Below are positions 1 to 8,699 of a stretch of DNA of 40,122 nt, in pieces. The notes under the pieces are model-generated. The model was not told where the DNA came from. It made no database searches and saw only the letters and a program-made list of their open reading frames with translations. The stretch comes from a virus. Location of the stretch: positions 1 to 40,122 of the IMG/VR virus record IMGVR_UViG_3300022752_000160; one strand, given 5' to 3'. Position numbers and translations under genes: made by a program. The stretch's first letter is position 1. Each line of letters starts with the position of its first letter.

Positions 1-249
1 CGACTGAGATCTGAACCACCAGCCAGTCAGCGATTGCTCGCCTGCTTCTCTAGTCTGGTCATACTGCTGCTTACGATACTGCGCCGTGACACGGCGATAG
101 GGTGAATCATCACTGGCAGCCAGAAAGAACGGCAGCCCGTTGATGGCTATATTGTAGGCAACTCCTGTGGCTTGATAGTTAGTTGATCCAGCAGGATTTG
201 AAAGTACGTAGGGAATACCTTCTGTAATATCATCGCCATACGGTGCCAC
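1..249 (-). CDS. Tail protein, copy A (partial, runs off left edge)
   Basis: This encodes the first 83 residues of a tail protein whose remainder lies outside the window. It is closely similar to the start of the 736-residue protein at 37713-39923: both share ITEGIPY, ASDDSPYRRVTAQYRKQQYD and GEQSLTGWWFRSQS. I chose a GTG start at 249 because AAGGAGT sits a few bases upstream. The 112-residue gene at 321-659 lies just upstream, and a homologue of that gene also precedes copy B. The pair therefore looks like a duplicated tail cassette. By analogy with copy B the product would be a tail or adhesin-like virion protein. Whether copy A is full length cannot be judged here. Confidence 0.8.
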   Translation of the reverse strand, partial: MAPYGDDITEGIPYVLSNPAGSTNYQATGVAYNIAINGLPFFLAASDDSPYRRVTAQYRKQQYDQTREAGEQSLTGWWFRSQS

Positions 250-320
250 TAACTACTCCTTTGATTGAAAAGAAAATTGAGCAGTTTAGAGACGTACTCA
301 GGTCTGCAACGCTATAAAGT

Positions 321-659
321 TTAGAGAACTACTTCATCCCACTTTTGATCCGCTTCATTCCAAGTGTAAGGCTTGCCATCTGTAGGCATTGGAACTGGTG
401 CTTCCCATAGGTAAGTGTCTTCATTCTTGGTCCAGGATGGGAATGGTTGTGGGGCATAGAACCCTACTCCGTCCCACTTGAATCCAATTCCTGCATAGTT
501 TTTGTGTAGTGGTCGTCCTTCTGGATGCTCGCCACCGTGTGTGTTATACGATGTCTGAACCCAAGTACCACCTAGATTTTGCTCGCACCATTCTTTGGTA
601 TCAGCGACAATGACGCGAAGAACTGTGTTGTCTGCGTCTACTTCAGCGAAATGTGCCAT
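321..659 (-). CDS. Small tail-module protein (112 aa), cassette copy A
   Basis: The product has 112 residues. It opens with MAHFAEVDADNTVLRVIVAD and has a central GGTWVQTSYNTHGG stretch, then KNYAGIGFKWD and a Trp-rich end with WEAPVPMPTDG and WNEADQKWDEV. I recognise this pattern from small proteins that accompany tail-fibre genes in many aquatic phages; its biochemical role is unknown to me. The ATG overlaps the stop of the upstream 65-residue gene (TAATG), implying translational coupling. The C-terminus recurs almost unchanged at the right edge (40064-40122), just upstream of tail copy B, which supports a duplicated cassette. A fibre-tip or assembly role is inference from position. Confidence 0.75.
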   Translation of the reverse strand: MAHFAEVDADNTVLRVIVADTKEWCEQNLGGTWVQTSYNTHGGEHPEGRPLHKNYAGIGFKWDGVGFYAPQPFPSWTKNEDTYLWEAPVPMPTDGKPYTWNEADQKWDEVVL

Positions 660-856
660 TACTTATCCTTCTCTTTTCCATTGAACAATGGGACTGAATC
701 TTTCAAGACTACTTCACGACTTGTGACATAGCCTCCTTGATTATCCAAACGACTTCTTGCTTCTTTCTCATCTTCGGCAAGAATTTGGACAACCATTTTT
801 ACTTCGTATGTATATGCGTGTGTGGCTAATGTGCCTTCATCTTTATTCTTTGACAT
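659..856 (-). CDS. Hypothetical tail-module protein (65 aa)
   Basis: This is a short charged protein of 65 residues that I cannot assign to a family. It has a plausible alpha/beta pattern: a beta-like stretch YEVKMVVQILA, an acidic helix DEKEARSRLDNQGG, then a second beta-like stretch. It is embedded between the polyglycine adhesin gene and the 112-residue gene, and its stop overlaps the next start as TAATG. The start at 856 lies about 10 bases after the stop of the upstream gene, with AGGAGC ahead of it. It is probably a structural or assembly accessory of the tail module, on context only. Confidence 0.65.
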   Translation of the reverse strand: MSKNKDEGTLATHAYTYEVKMVVQILAEDEKEARSRLDNQGGYVTSREVVLKDSVPLFNGKEKDK

Positions 857-866
857 AGCGGCTCCT

Positions 867-2615
867 TTAGGCTGCGTAGCGGATGATTATTATACCGCTA
901 CCACCGTTAGCAGAACTTGCACCAGCACCTGCTGGCGCACCAGCGCCGCCACCTGTATTAGCCGTTCCATCGGTAGCAGAGCCACCGTTTGCACATCCAG
1001 CACCACCACCGCCATTTCCACCAGAACCGCCAACAGTTTCAGCACCACCGCCGCCACCGCCAGCATACCAACGAGTTCCACTAATGTTTTGACCTGTGCT
1101 TGTAGCAGAACCCCACGATGAATATGATGATGAACCATTACCACCATTACCAGGAGTTGCATTATTGTCGTTGCCGCCAGCGGCTCCTGCACCACCGCCA
1201 CCAGCAGTTGAAGAACCACCAGTAGTTTTGCTTCCACCATTATTTCCTTGACCCGAAGTGCCAGTACCTCCAGATGCTGGAGGATTGCTATAAAACGCAC
1301 CACCACCACCAGAGCCACCATTACCACCACTTGAGTTAGCGCCAAATCGAGCACCACCATAACCGCCACCAACAGCAGCAGTTAGAGATAATGAACCACC
1401 AGTGATGTTTGAATTACTGCCTTGTGATGCTCTTACTGAATCGGTATTAGATTTTGCACCTCCGCCACCAACAGTTGCGGTATAAGTTGTTGCGTTAGCA
1501 AAAGTAATACCGCTTGAATACTGTAATCCACCCGCTCCACCGCCACCGCCGTAGTTGATGCTCGTACCACCACCGCCAGCAATAACTAATGCTTCTGCTC
1601 CTGTGATAGTTGTTGTTGGAACGAAAGAACCTGTTGAAGTAAATGTGTGATAAAAATAAGTTCCGTCAAAACTGATAGTTCCGCCAGTTGCTTTTGCCGC
1701 GCCTGTATAAAAAGTTCCTGATGATGTAAATGTATGAATAGTGTAAGACCCTGATGTAGTTATAGTTCCGCCGTAATAACTTCCAGCAGAAGTCAAATAA
1801 CGAAGAACAACTACGCCTGAGCCACCAGTGCCACCATTGACGCTACCGTTACCACCACCGCCACCACCACTTCCTGTGTTTGCAGTTCCATTACCCGGTG
1901 TGCCATTAGCATTACCGCCATTACCACCGCCACCTGTACCACCCGTACCTGCTGTGCCATTTTCAGTTGAGCCACCACCGCCACCTGCACGAGTGACTGC
2001 TGAACCAGTTATAGAAGATGAAAGTCCATTACCTCCGGGCCCTCCAAACCAAGGTGAACCTCCACCGGGCCCGGGAGAACCGTCACCACCAGCAGAACCA
2101 GCACCACCACCGCCACCTGCTCTATGCGCCGATGAAGAACCGGGAGAACGACCACCATCATAACCTTGTGCGGCTGTTCCACTTCCACCTGCATACCATT
2201 GAACTAATGGCCCTGCTCCACCACCACCACCAGCACCACCATTACCGCCCGTAGGTGATGAATAAGAAGCACCGTATCCTCCACCTGTTGATGTAACAGT
2301 TGTAATTCCTGTTCCTGAAATTGAAGAATTTGAACCTTGAACGCCTGTAGTAGAAGAACTTCCACTACCACCACTACCACCAGCACCAACAGTAATCGTG
2401 TAGGTAGTATTTAGACTCATAGTAAGAGGTGTTTCAGCAGTAGAGCCTCTACCAGAAGTTTCGCCACTAACAGAATTGCGATAACCTCCAGCACCACCAC
2501 CGCCACCTTGATTTCCACCACCACCGCCACCACCAGCGACGACTAAGTAATCAACCGAAAGTCCTGCTTTTGAACCTGAAATTGCGGATGACCAAATACC
2601 AAGAATAGGTGCCAT
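867..2615 (-). CDS. Polyglycine-rich tail adhesin, two tandem units
   Basis: The protein has 582 residues from the ATG at 2615, which overlaps the stop of the upstream gene; an in-frame upstream extension to 2642 would lie inside that gene. After a short N-terminus (MAPILGIWSSAISG) come two tandem Gly-rich units. The first begins with DYLVVAGGGG (about residues 22-270) and ends in VVVLRY. A linker follows (about 271-340), then a second unit begins EALVIAGGGG and ends in SGIIIIRYAA. Runs of Gly broken by Asn, Ser and Thr resemble glycine-rich phage tip adhesins that pack as polyglycine II helices (the phage S16 gp38 principle). A host-receptor-binding role is inferred from this and from the tail-module position. 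Confidence 0.75.
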   Translation of the reverse strand: MAPILGIWSSAISGSKAGLSVDYLVVAGGGGGGGNQGGGGGAGGYRNSVSGETSGRGSTAETPLTMSLNTTYTITVGAGGSGGSGSSSTTGVQGSNSSISGTGITTVTSTGGGYGASYSSPTGGNGGAGGGGGAGPLVQWYAGGSGTAAQGYDGGRSPGSSSAHRAGGGGGAGSAGGDGSPGPGGGSPWFGGPGGNGLSSSITGSAVTRAGGGGGSTENGTAGTGGTGGGGNGGNANGTPGNGTANTGSGGGGGGNGSVNGGTGGSGVVVLRYLTSAGSYYGGTITTSGSYTIHTFTSSGTFYTGAAKATGGTISFDGTYFYHTFTSTGSFVPTTTITGAEALVIAGGGGTSINYGGGGGAGGLQYSSGITFANATTYTATVGGGGAKSNTDSVRASQGSNSNITGGSLSLTAAVGGGYGGARFGANSSGGNGGSGGGGAFYSNPPASGGTGTSGQGNNGGSKTTGGSSTAGGGGAGAAGGNDNNATPGNGGNGSSSYSSWGSATSTGQNISGTRWYAGGGGGGAETVGGSGGNGGGGAGCANGGSATDGTANTGGGAGAPAGAGASSANGGSGIIIIRYAA

Positions 2616-2977
2616 TATGCGATGTCTCCTACTACATACCAAGAATCTGTTCCTACTTTGATTGCTGATGCAGATGAATACTGAACTCGAAGTTTAGGTG
2701 CAGTTGATGTCGCTCCATTAGATGCGATGGTTACGCCAGAACCTTGAGCAAAAGAAACCTGACCAGCACCAATTTGGATGATGTTCAACTGTGCTCCAAT
2801 GGGATATGCAACGCTGCTATTGGGCGGAATTGTATATGTCTGAGCAGATGCGTTAGATGCAGTAACTAAAGTGTTATTGCTATCTGTCAAAACAAATGTA
2901 TATGTTGTACCTGTTTGGGCATTGAGAGTCAGTGCCGTTGACGGGCTTACTGAACCGCCGATAATTCCTACGCTCAT
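2615..2977 (-). CDS. Small fibre-like protein sharing a module with the 280-aa protein
   Basis: A 120-residue protein that consists almost wholly of one module. The same module forms the C-terminal third of the product at 3297-4139. Shared landmarks are LTLNAQTGTTYTFVLTD, NSSVAY, QIGAGQV, GVTI and a closing GDIA. It is predicted to be beta-rich, and no catalytic motif is visible. Start and stop overlap the neighbouring genes as TAATG on both sides, so it is translated as part of the fibre operon. The likely role is a tail-fibre component or a fibre head swapped between carriers; this is inference from the repeated module and the location. Confidence 0.7.
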   Translation of the reverse strand: MSVGIIGGSVSPSTALTLNAQTGTTYTFVLTDSNNTLVTASNASAQTYTIPPNSSVAYPIGAQLNIIQIGAGQVSFAQGSGVTIASNGATSTAPKLRVQYSSASAIKVGTDSWYVVGDIA

Positions 2978-3297
2978 TAGTTACCATCGCTTCCGAATGC
3001 TGAGAATGAAGTGTTGCCAGTCGTTGAATAGACTGTGATGACATCTGTATTAGCCAGTGTGATACCACCTTGGAGGCTAAATACCGCCCCTGCTGCTAGT
3101 GGTACGCCATAGGCGATGTAGTGCTGGTTAGCCAAGGTTGCACCTGCTGGTCTAACTGCAATGCGGATGGTGTCTTGAGTTCCACCGATATTGGACGCAT
3201 TGAGTGTAGATACGATTGTTGCGCTTGATGCAGTCAGCAAGGTTGTTGCTGTTGCTGCACTCGGTGCACTCTGCGCTAGTACTTTATATGTTGGCAT
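2977..3297 (-). CDS. Small virion-like beta-rich protein (106 aa)
   Basis: I place the start at the ATG at 3297, giving MPTYKVLAQSAPS, because it overlaps the stop of the 280-residue gene (TAATG); the open frame extends to 3363 only inside that gene. The sequence is rich in Ala, Thr and Ser. It has alternating hydrophobic stretches (DTIRIAVRPAG, LANQHYIAYGVPL, GAVFSLQGGITLANTDVITV). This last part resembles short phage proteins that ornament capsids or tails. No enzyme motif is seen. I infer a structural protein of the fibre module with an unknown exact role. Confidence 0.7.
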   Translation of the reverse strand: MPTYKVLAQSAPSAATATTLLTASSATIVSTLNASNIGGTQDTIRIAVRPAGATLANQHYIAYGVPLAAGAVFSLQGGITLANTDVITVYSTTGNTSFSAFGSDGN

Positions 3298-4139
3298 TAG
3301 GCAATATCTCCAATCAATGTCCAGGTATCTGTTGCTGTCTTGACAAGGCTTGCTGCAGACCACTGAGCGCGGGTCTTAGTACCAGTTCCATTGATGGTTA
3401 CACCTGCTGCTGCTGCCACTGTTACCTGCCCTGCGCCAATCTGCTGTAGGTTGATGATTGCGCCAGTGGCATATGCGACAGATGAGTTAGCAGGCACAGT
3501 TACTGTTATGGATGAAGCATTATCTAAAGTAACCAGGCGACCATTATCAGTAAGCACAAAGGTGTACGTTGTACCTGTCTGGGCGTTAAGAGTTAAATTC
3601 TGTCTAGCGTCGTTGATAGTAGGTGTGTTCAAGGTTGGGCTAGTCAACGTCTTGTTAGTCAACGTATCTGTTGTCGCTCTACCAACCAAGGTATCTGTTG
3701 CTGCAGGTAGCGTTAGCGTTCCAGAAGCTACTGCGCTAGCTTGTACAGTCGTAGTTCCGGATGAGGAACCTTTGAATCCCATTGAGGTCAATGGACTGGT
3801 GTTTGACTCAAACCAGGTTAAGTCATCACTAGTCAGTACGTGTTTGACCGTAGCTCCGGACGAATGCGATACCGCAGATGAACCAGCTCTACCTCGGACG
3901 ATGGTGAGCGTATCTCCTGATACATAGTTGACGAAAACAATTTCTTCGTTGTTTGTATCTGGGTCAATAGCAACTGTGAACTGGTCTGGATATACTCCGC
4001 CAACTGAGGCACCAAGAGTAATTCCACCTAATAGGGCGGATGCAGTTCCTGTGGCAACAGTCGCTGTAGTACCAGTAGCACCGATGCCAGATGCGAGCGT
4101 TGTCTCAACGCTGATTGAGCTGAACTTGCGTACTGTCAT
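3297..4139 (-). CDS. Tail fibre-like protein (280 aa)
   Basis: The N-terminal half carries a motif common in phage virion proteins. It reads roughly EEIVFVNYVSGDTLTIVRGR followed by GSSAVSHSSGATV (about residues 68-110). A low-complexity Ser/Thr/Ala linker follows, with ATDTLTNKTLTSPTLNTPTI, a stalk-like repeat seen in many fibres. The C-terminal third is the module shared with the protein at 2615-2977. The start at 4139 has GGAAG four bases upstream. It lies between the connector-like 300-residue gene and smaller fibre genes. A fibre or spike role is a confident family-style call; the receptor is unknown. Confidence 0.75.
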   Translation of the reverse strand: MTVRKFSSISVETTLASGIGATGTTATVATGTASALLGGITLGASVGGVYPDQFTVAIDPDTNNEEIVFVNYVSGDTLTIVRGRAGSSAVSHSSGATVKHVLTSDDLTWFESNTSPLTSMGFKGSSSGTTTVQASAVASGTLTLPAATDTLVGRATTDTLTNKTLTSPTLNTPTINDARQNLTLNAQTGTTYTFVLTDNGRLVTLDNASSITVTVPANSSVAYATGAIINLQQIGAGQVTVAAAAGVTINGTGTKTRAQWSAASLVKTATDTWTLIGDIA

Positions 4140-4148
4140 TGCACTTCC

Positions 4149-5051
4149 TTAGCGAGATAGATGGATTCTGATGGGGAATTGGTCAGAAAGCTTCAATGCT
4201 TCTTCCTGCAAACGCTGCTGGAATAAAGCAAAGACATACTTAGAAGCAGAAGAACCAGCAGATGATGGAATCTTGCTGTCATTCAAATCTGCCTCAGCAG
4301 ACGATAGGTTGATACGGCCTGCATCAATGAAGGACAAGAGACGATAGCAAGCGCCATAAACGATGACATCCTGGCAGGACTCTGGTAAGCCAGTGACATC
4401 TACGAAGTCATCGGTATTGGCATCCATCGTATCTGGAACCATTGTGTACCAGACCTTGACGGTACGTCCAGGCTGGATATTTTCATAGAGGTTGATTGTC
4501 TTTTGAGTATTGAAAGTTGGTGTATTAGCTAGTGGGTCAAAGCGCCACTTGCGGATAGGTAACCATTCCAAGGATGAACCAGTTGTCTGCCAGCTCATAT
4601 ACAAAACTTCACGGCAGTCATCAGGTAGTGGATATGTAACCTGTGATGCGTTAAAGGTAAAGGTTGTTGAGGCTACTGCGAATAGTTTTGGGTAAAGGCT
4701 ACGGACTGTATCGTTGATAGCCTTCTTGATTGTGACACGTGGGAATGTCGGAGCCAATGTAACTTGTGCATATTGTGCGTGAGGTGAGGCTGTGGTTCCC
4801 ATATAACCACGTCCGAAACCTGGTGCTACATAGAGCGTATTGTTATCTTTAGTGAAGGTATCAATCCAGATAAGTTCATCATCAATCTCGATGATACCTT
4901 TTGCAAGGTTGCTAGCGGAGCCAACAGTGATGGAAGATGATGTAGTTGTCAGACCACCGGCATTGGTGACATAGGTGATGCGGTCTTGGCGCAGGGTGTA
5001 GCCTTGCAGATTTGCCTTGACCTCATCTACCAGGTCATTAAATGTTGGCAT
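4149..5051 (-). CDS. Connector/neck-like virion protein (300 aa)
   Basis: This 300-residue protein has an N-terminal helix (FNDLVDEVKANLQGY), then a beta module with DDELIWID and GFGRGYMGTTASPHAQYAQV. A mixed region follows with TYPLPDDCREVLYMSW, and a helical C-terminal part contains CQDVIVYGACYRLLSFIDAGR. This layout recalls neck or connector proteins of short-tailed phages, where a helical end packs on the portal. The assignment is by pattern, not by a diagnostic motif. The ATG overlaps the end of the glycosyltransferase gene upstream, so expression is coupled to it. A tail-tip protein is the main alternative. Confidence 0.55.
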   Translation of the reverse strand: MPTFNDLVDEVKANLQGYTLRQDRITYVTNAGGLTTTSSSITVGSASNLAKGIIEIDDELIWIDTFTKDNNTLYVAPGFGRGYMGTTASPHAQYAQVTLAPTFPRVTIKKAINDTVRSLYPKLFAVASTTFTFNASQVTYPLPDDCREVLYMSWQTTGSSLEWLPIRKWRFDPLANTPTFNTQKTINLYENIQPGRTVKVWYTMVPDTMDANTDDFVDVTGLPESCQDVIVYGACYRLLSFIDAGRINLSSAEADLNDSKIPSSAGSSASKYVFALFQQRLQEEALKLSDQFPIRIHLSR

Positions 5052-6157
5052 TATTCCTCCGTCGTTTTCTCCTTAGCCTTCTTGATGGCTTCGGCTGCTT
5101 TTCCTTCTTCATACCAGCCATCACCCCATAATGTGAGTAAACGCTGGAAGTAGTATTCGTATTGCTTTGCAATGACATCTACGGAGTAGAGCGATACTGC
5201 TCGCTCTCGTATAGCCTTGCGGTCTAAATTTTTAACATTCTGCGTAGCAAGGATGAACTCTTCTACGCTGCGGCATCGATAACCGGTAACACCTTGAACA
5301 ACAGTTTCGGTAAATGCTCCCCAGTCTGTTGTGATAACTGGAGTTCCGCACGCCTGTGATTCGATATTGACGTTACCGAATGGTTCGATGTAGAGCGTTG
5401 GAACAAATGTTGCAATGGCATTACCCATCAACTCTGCACGCTTTTCAGGACCTACAGAACCTAGATACTCACCATACTGTGGAATGTAATTACCAGGACC
5501 TGCCATAATAAACTTGGCACCGATAGTCTTACAGATATGAGCTGCAATATCCACACCTTTGCGTGGAATCATTCTTCCTATGTAAAGGTAATAGTCGCCC
5601 TTACCTTCACCAAGCGGGAACATATCTGGGTCTAGGTATCCTGGGATGACAGTGTCAAAGAACATTCCATCTACCACAGCAGCATTCTTGAACTGTGCAT
5701 AAACTGCGTGCATCCAAGCGTAGGACTCAAAGACTTTGTAGTCTGAGAAGATACCTGAGTATCCAACTCCGAACTCAACGGAGATGTGAGACTTGAACGC
5801 ATCTGCGATAGGTTTGTGTGTAGCACCTGCAATCAGGCAGATGAAGTCTTGCTCCTGGATACGCTTGCGTATCTCTTTGATTGCCTTGTTATTAAATTTT
5901 TCCCAATGCGGAAGCTTGTAGTCAAACGGTGCTTCGACATATGGCTTCTTGCCTACAACGATTCTGCGTTGCGTTTCTGTGATGCAAGGTATAAGCTCAT
6001 CTGTATGAGCTTCACTTTCTTCACCGGCATACAGATAAACTGTATGACCTAGGCTTTTCATCATATTGCAGAACCTGCGTACCTTTTCAGTATACGCACA
6101 GCCTGCAAATTCTTTAGTTACTTGGGTATGGGGTAGAGCTACGACGTGGAATCTCAT
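5051..6157 (-). CDS. GT4-type glycosyltransferase (GT-B fold)
   Basis: A 368-residue cytosolic sugar transferase of the GT4 type. It has an N-terminal Rossmann-like start (MRFHVVALPHTQ) and, in the C-terminal domain, YIGRMIPRKGVDIA. Next comes KFIMAGPGN, then the nucleotide-sugar site EPFGNVNIESQACGTPVITT, whose two Glu seven residues apart are the EX7E signature. Length fits the family. Donor and acceptor are not readable from sequence. It sits directly after a GT25-type gene and the collagen-like gene, so modification of a virion protein is an attractive inference. Alternatives are modification of phage DNA or of host surface sugars. The start lacks a strong ribosome site, consistent with coupling to the gene before it. 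Confidence 0.88.
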   Translation of the reverse strand: MRFHVVALPHTQVTKEFAGCAYTEKVRRFCNMMKSLGHTVYLYAGEESEAHTDELIPCITETQRRIVVGKKPYVEAPFDYKLPHWEKFNNKAIKEIRKRIQEQDFICLIAGATHKPIADAFKSHISVEFGVGYSGIFSDYKVFESYAWMHAVYAQFKNAAVVDGMFFDTVIPGYLDPDMFPLGEGKGDYYLYIGRMIPRKGVDIAAHICKTIGAKFIMAGPGNYIPQYGEYLGSVGPEKRAELMGNAIATFVPTLYIEPFGNVNIESQACGTPVITTDWGAFTETVVQGVTGYRCRSVEEFILATQNVKNLDRKAIRERAVSLYSVDVIAKQYEYYFQRLLTLWGDGWYEEGKAAEAIKKAKEKTTEE

Positions 6158-6166
6158 ACCACAATT

Positions 6167-6751
6167 CTATCGGAAACCTCTAAAATCAGAGACAAACTCG
6201 CCGCGTAAATCTGAGAATCCGTCAGATTGGATTACCAGGTCTGGTGTAGCCACATAAGCCTTAGTTCTATCAGCCCACATCCTATAGGCCACATCTATCC
6301 ACTTCTCGCCCTCACGAGCAATATGTAGAAATAAATCCACTTTCTCTGGTCTAATGCAGTAAGCCTGAGTTCCTGTGGTTTCTACCTGTCTAACCCAGTG
6401 TTTATTGACTGGGGTGGTAGTTACCTTCAAAGCTCCAAGATAGAAGATGTCCCAGTCTTCAGGTAAATCTGCCATATATTCATCCAAAGATTCGTTGAAA
6501 TCTTCTCTGAATAAAGCATCATCTTCACAGATAAGGACTCGCTCGTCTCTGCCGATTCCTCGTAAAACTTCTATGTGACTTAGTCTGCCAGCCACAATAG
6601 GGTCCATACCTATAAACTTGCCATCTAAAGCCTTGTGGACTGTGTAATCAAATCCAATCTTCTTGGCTTCTGCATCAAATTGATTGAGGCGGTCAGACCT
6701 GCGTTCAACATTGATGACAGTAATTCTGTCAAAGTATTTACTAAGACTCAC
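6167..6751 (-). CDS. GT25-type glycosyltransferase
   Basis: A 194-residue protein with the GT25 layout. It begins with a strand and Arg-rich loop ([16 protein letters not shown]), then KALDG, a [11 protein letters not shown] segment where family members usually have a cisternal-like SH(I/V) motif, and the acidic [10 protein letters not shown] with its metal-binding Asp pair. The region around [10 protein letters not shown] is also typical. GT25 includes lipooligosaccharide galactosyltransferases and the procollagen galactosyltransferases of animals and giant viruses. The GTG start overlaps the stop of the collagen-like gene (ATGTGA), so the two are translationally coupled. Glycosylation of that collagen-like protein is an inference, and donor sugar and acceptor are unknown. 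Confidence 0.85.
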   Translation of the reverse strand: MSLSKYFDRITVINVERRSDRLNQFDAEAKKIGFDYTVHKALDGKFIGMDPIVAGRLSHIEVLRGIGRDERVLICEDDALFREDFNESLDEYMADLPEDWDIFYLGALKVTTTPVNKHWVRQVETTGTQAYCIRPEKVDLFLHIAREGEKWIDVAYRMWADRTKAYVATPDLVIQSDGFSDLRGEFVSDFRGFR

Positions 6752-8361
6752 ATTCCGCCTAGCATTAGGATGTCTGGTAGAGCAGTAGCGTTAGAACCAC
6801 TAGGACCTGTCGCACCAGTAGGTCCAGTAGCACCTACTGGCCCTGTTGCTCCTATTGGTCCTGTAGGACCAGTTGCACCCACAGCACCGTTGGCACCTGC
6901 TGGTCCAGTGGGACCAGTTGCACCTACGGCTCCAGCGATTCCTTGAGGGCCTGTGGCTCCTGTTGCTCCCACAGCGCCTGCAGTTCCTTGCGGTCCTGTT
7001 GCTCCGATTGGCCCCGTCGGTCCAGTTGCTCCTTCGACACCTTGAGGACCTGTTGCTCCAATCGGTCCAGTAGCCCCGACGGGGCCAGTAGCGCCAATAG
7101 CGCCAGCGGGACCAGTAGCCCCAGTAGGTCCAATGTCACCTGTTACTCCTTGTACTCCCTGCGGTCCTGTAGGACCAGTGGCTCCAATAGGACCAGTGGG
7201 TCCTGTTACACCCTGTGGACCAGTAGGTCCAGTGGCACCGATAGGTCCAGTAGGTCCAATAATTCCTTGAGATACAACCGCAAAGATGACGTTTGTATTG
7301 TTAGCAAAACCTGTGGTTCCAGTACCTGCTGATGTAACAAGGGTTACTGGAATTTGAATGTAGTCATTAGCAACAATGGTTGGCGTTGCAGAGCAAGTCC
7401 ACTTCTGGTAGTTAGCAGAGTTGGCTTTGTCTTGGATAACAAGAACATCTCCAGTGCTAATCAAAGCCAAGAAGATGTCAATGTCAACATTGTCAGCATT
7501 GATGTGGTCTACGTTGATTTGGGTTGCGGAAGTCTGAGTTGCGTTATTCCATAGCAGGAATGTGTTTCCTGGTGAACCACTTGTAGCAGTCGTCTTAGCT
7601 ACATAGTCGTAGTAGTTTGCAGACTGTCCATCAGCACCCGTTGCTCCAGTAGCACCTGTAGCGCCGACTGGACCTGTGGCACCAGTTGGCCCTGTAGGGC
7701 CTGTAGCGCCTATTGGACCAGTAGGTCCTACATCTCCAGTCACACCTTGCGGTCCAGTGGCTCCTACGGGGCCTGTAGCCCCTGCAGGACCTGTGCTACC
7801 AGTAACACCTGTTGGACCAACATCACCTGTTGGGCCAGTAGAACCTGTGGGACCTGTTGCGCCGATAGGTCCTGTTGGACCTGTGGGGCCTGTAACACCT
7901 TGTGGGCCAGTTGCACCAACAGGACCAGTGGCACCTACTGCACCTTGCGGTCCAGTTACACCTGTTGCGCCTACTGCGCCTTGGATTCCTTGTGGACCAG
8001 TCGCTCCAGTCGCTCCGACTGGGCCTGTAGCACCAACAGGTCCTGTTGCGCCTGTTGCTCCCGTATTGCCCGTAACACCTGTGGGTCCTGTACTTCCTGT
8101 CGGTCCTGTCGCACCAATCGGACCCGTAGGGCCTGTGGCACCAACTGGACCAGTCGCTCCTGTAACACCTGTCGCTCCTGTCGGTCCTGTGGCTCCTGTA
8201 GCGCCAGTAGAACCTGTTGCTCCTGTAGGACCGGTGGAACCTGCAGGGCCAGTTGGTCCTGTGGGACCAGTGACGCCTGGGATACCTTGCGGTCCTTGGT
8301 CATTGGAAAACTCTACTCCAATTTGTGGCGTGATGGATTCAATTACAATGATTGTTGTCAC
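6748..8361 (-). CDS. Collagen-like virion protein with an internal globular domain
   Basis: The protein has 537 residues from a GTG at 8361 that overlaps the preceding stop (GTGA). A short N-terminus is followed by unbroken Gly-X-Y triplets from about residue 23 to 243, mostly GPT, GAT and GPV, then a globular insert of about 120 residues ([15 protein letters not shown] onward). A second Gly-X-Y run spans about 365-523 and ends in a short tail, [11 protein letters not shown]. It should form a trimeric triple helix, as do other phage and spore-surface collagen-like fibres. The Y position is very often Thr, which is the O-glycosylated residue in the GPT repeats of the Bacillus spore protein BclA. 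A long fibre or capsid filament is likely. Confidence 0.9.
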   Translation of the reverse strand: MTTIIVIESITPQIGVEFSNDQGPQGIPGVTGPTGPTGPAGSTGPTGATGSTGATGATGPTGATGVTGATGPVGATGPTGPIGATGPTGSTGPTGVTGNTGATGATGPVGATGPVGATGATGPQGIQGAVGATGVTGPQGAVGATGPVGATGPQGVTGPTGPTGPIGATGPTGSTGPTGDVGPTGVTGSTGPAGATGPVGATGPQGVTGDVGPTGPIGATGPTGPTGATGPVGATGATGATGADGQSANYYDYVAKTTATSGSPGNTFLLWNNATQTSATQINVDHINADNVDIDIFLALISTGDVLVIQDKANSANYQKWTCSATPTIVANDYIQIPVTLVTSAGTGTTGFANNTNVIFAVVSQGIIGPTGPIGATGPTGPQGVTGPTGPIGATGPTGPQGVQGVTGDIGPTGATGPAGAIGATGPVGATGPIGATGPQGVEGATGPTGPIGATGPQGTAGAVGATGATGPQGIAGAVGATGPTGPAGANGAVGATGPTGPIGATGPVGATGPTGATGPSGSNATALPDILMLGGM

Positions 8362-8699
8362 GTAGTCACTGCTCCTGTCACGACAAATTTGCCTTCAAGG
8401 ATTCTGGTGATAACAGTTCCAGAATCTAAAACTAAATCATATGAATATCTACCAGGCGCTATGCCTTCGGTGACAGATGCTGGGATTGTCACAGTCACTC
8501 TGCCATTGATTCCATCAAGAACAATGTAGCCATTGGTTGTACTAGCAGTCACTGTGATGGTTGTTGAACCAACAAAAGGACGCACAGTCATCACGGCTGT
8601 ATAGTTAGTCAAGTTCCAAGGAGTTGAGTCATTCTTAATTTGGAACTGAAAATTAAATGTGGTTGCCTGGTCACAGGTCAAATTAAACTTAGCACTCAT
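8358..8699 (-). CDS. Small beta-rich tail/baseplate-like protein (113 aa)
   Basis: The product starts [17 protein letters not shown] and continues with [29 protein letters not shown] and [13 protein letters not shown]. This is an immunoglobulin-like all-beta pattern that I recognise from small phage proteins encoded next to fibre genes, often described as baseplate or fibre N-terminal domains. Its ATG overlaps the stop of the upstream gene, and its stop overlaps the collagen-like start. It could anchor the collagen-like fibre to the particle; that is inference from adjacency and coupling. Confidence 0.7.
   Translation of the reverse strand: MSAKFNLTCDQATTFNFQFQIKNDSTPWNLTNYTAVMTVRPFVGSTTITVTASTTNGYIVLDGINGRVTVTIPASVTEGIAPGRYSYDLVLDSGTVITRILEGKFVVTGAVTT

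Noticed and set aside
1828-2163. Proline-rich plus-strand open frame
   Set aside because: It is the reverse complement of the polyglycine gene, where Gly codons read as Pro. No ribosome site, and the operon runs on the other strand.
6750-8330. Dense short direct repeats that could suggest a CRISPR or minisatellite
   Set aside because: The repeats have 9-base periodicity and code for Gly-X-Y triplets. There are no constant repeats with unique spacers.
7676-8365. Long plus-strand open frame rich in Pro-Val-Gly opposite the collagen-like gene
   Set aside because: It is the antisense image of the Gly-X-Y repeat, in which stops are rare by composition. The minus-strand frame has proper coupling and real globular parts.
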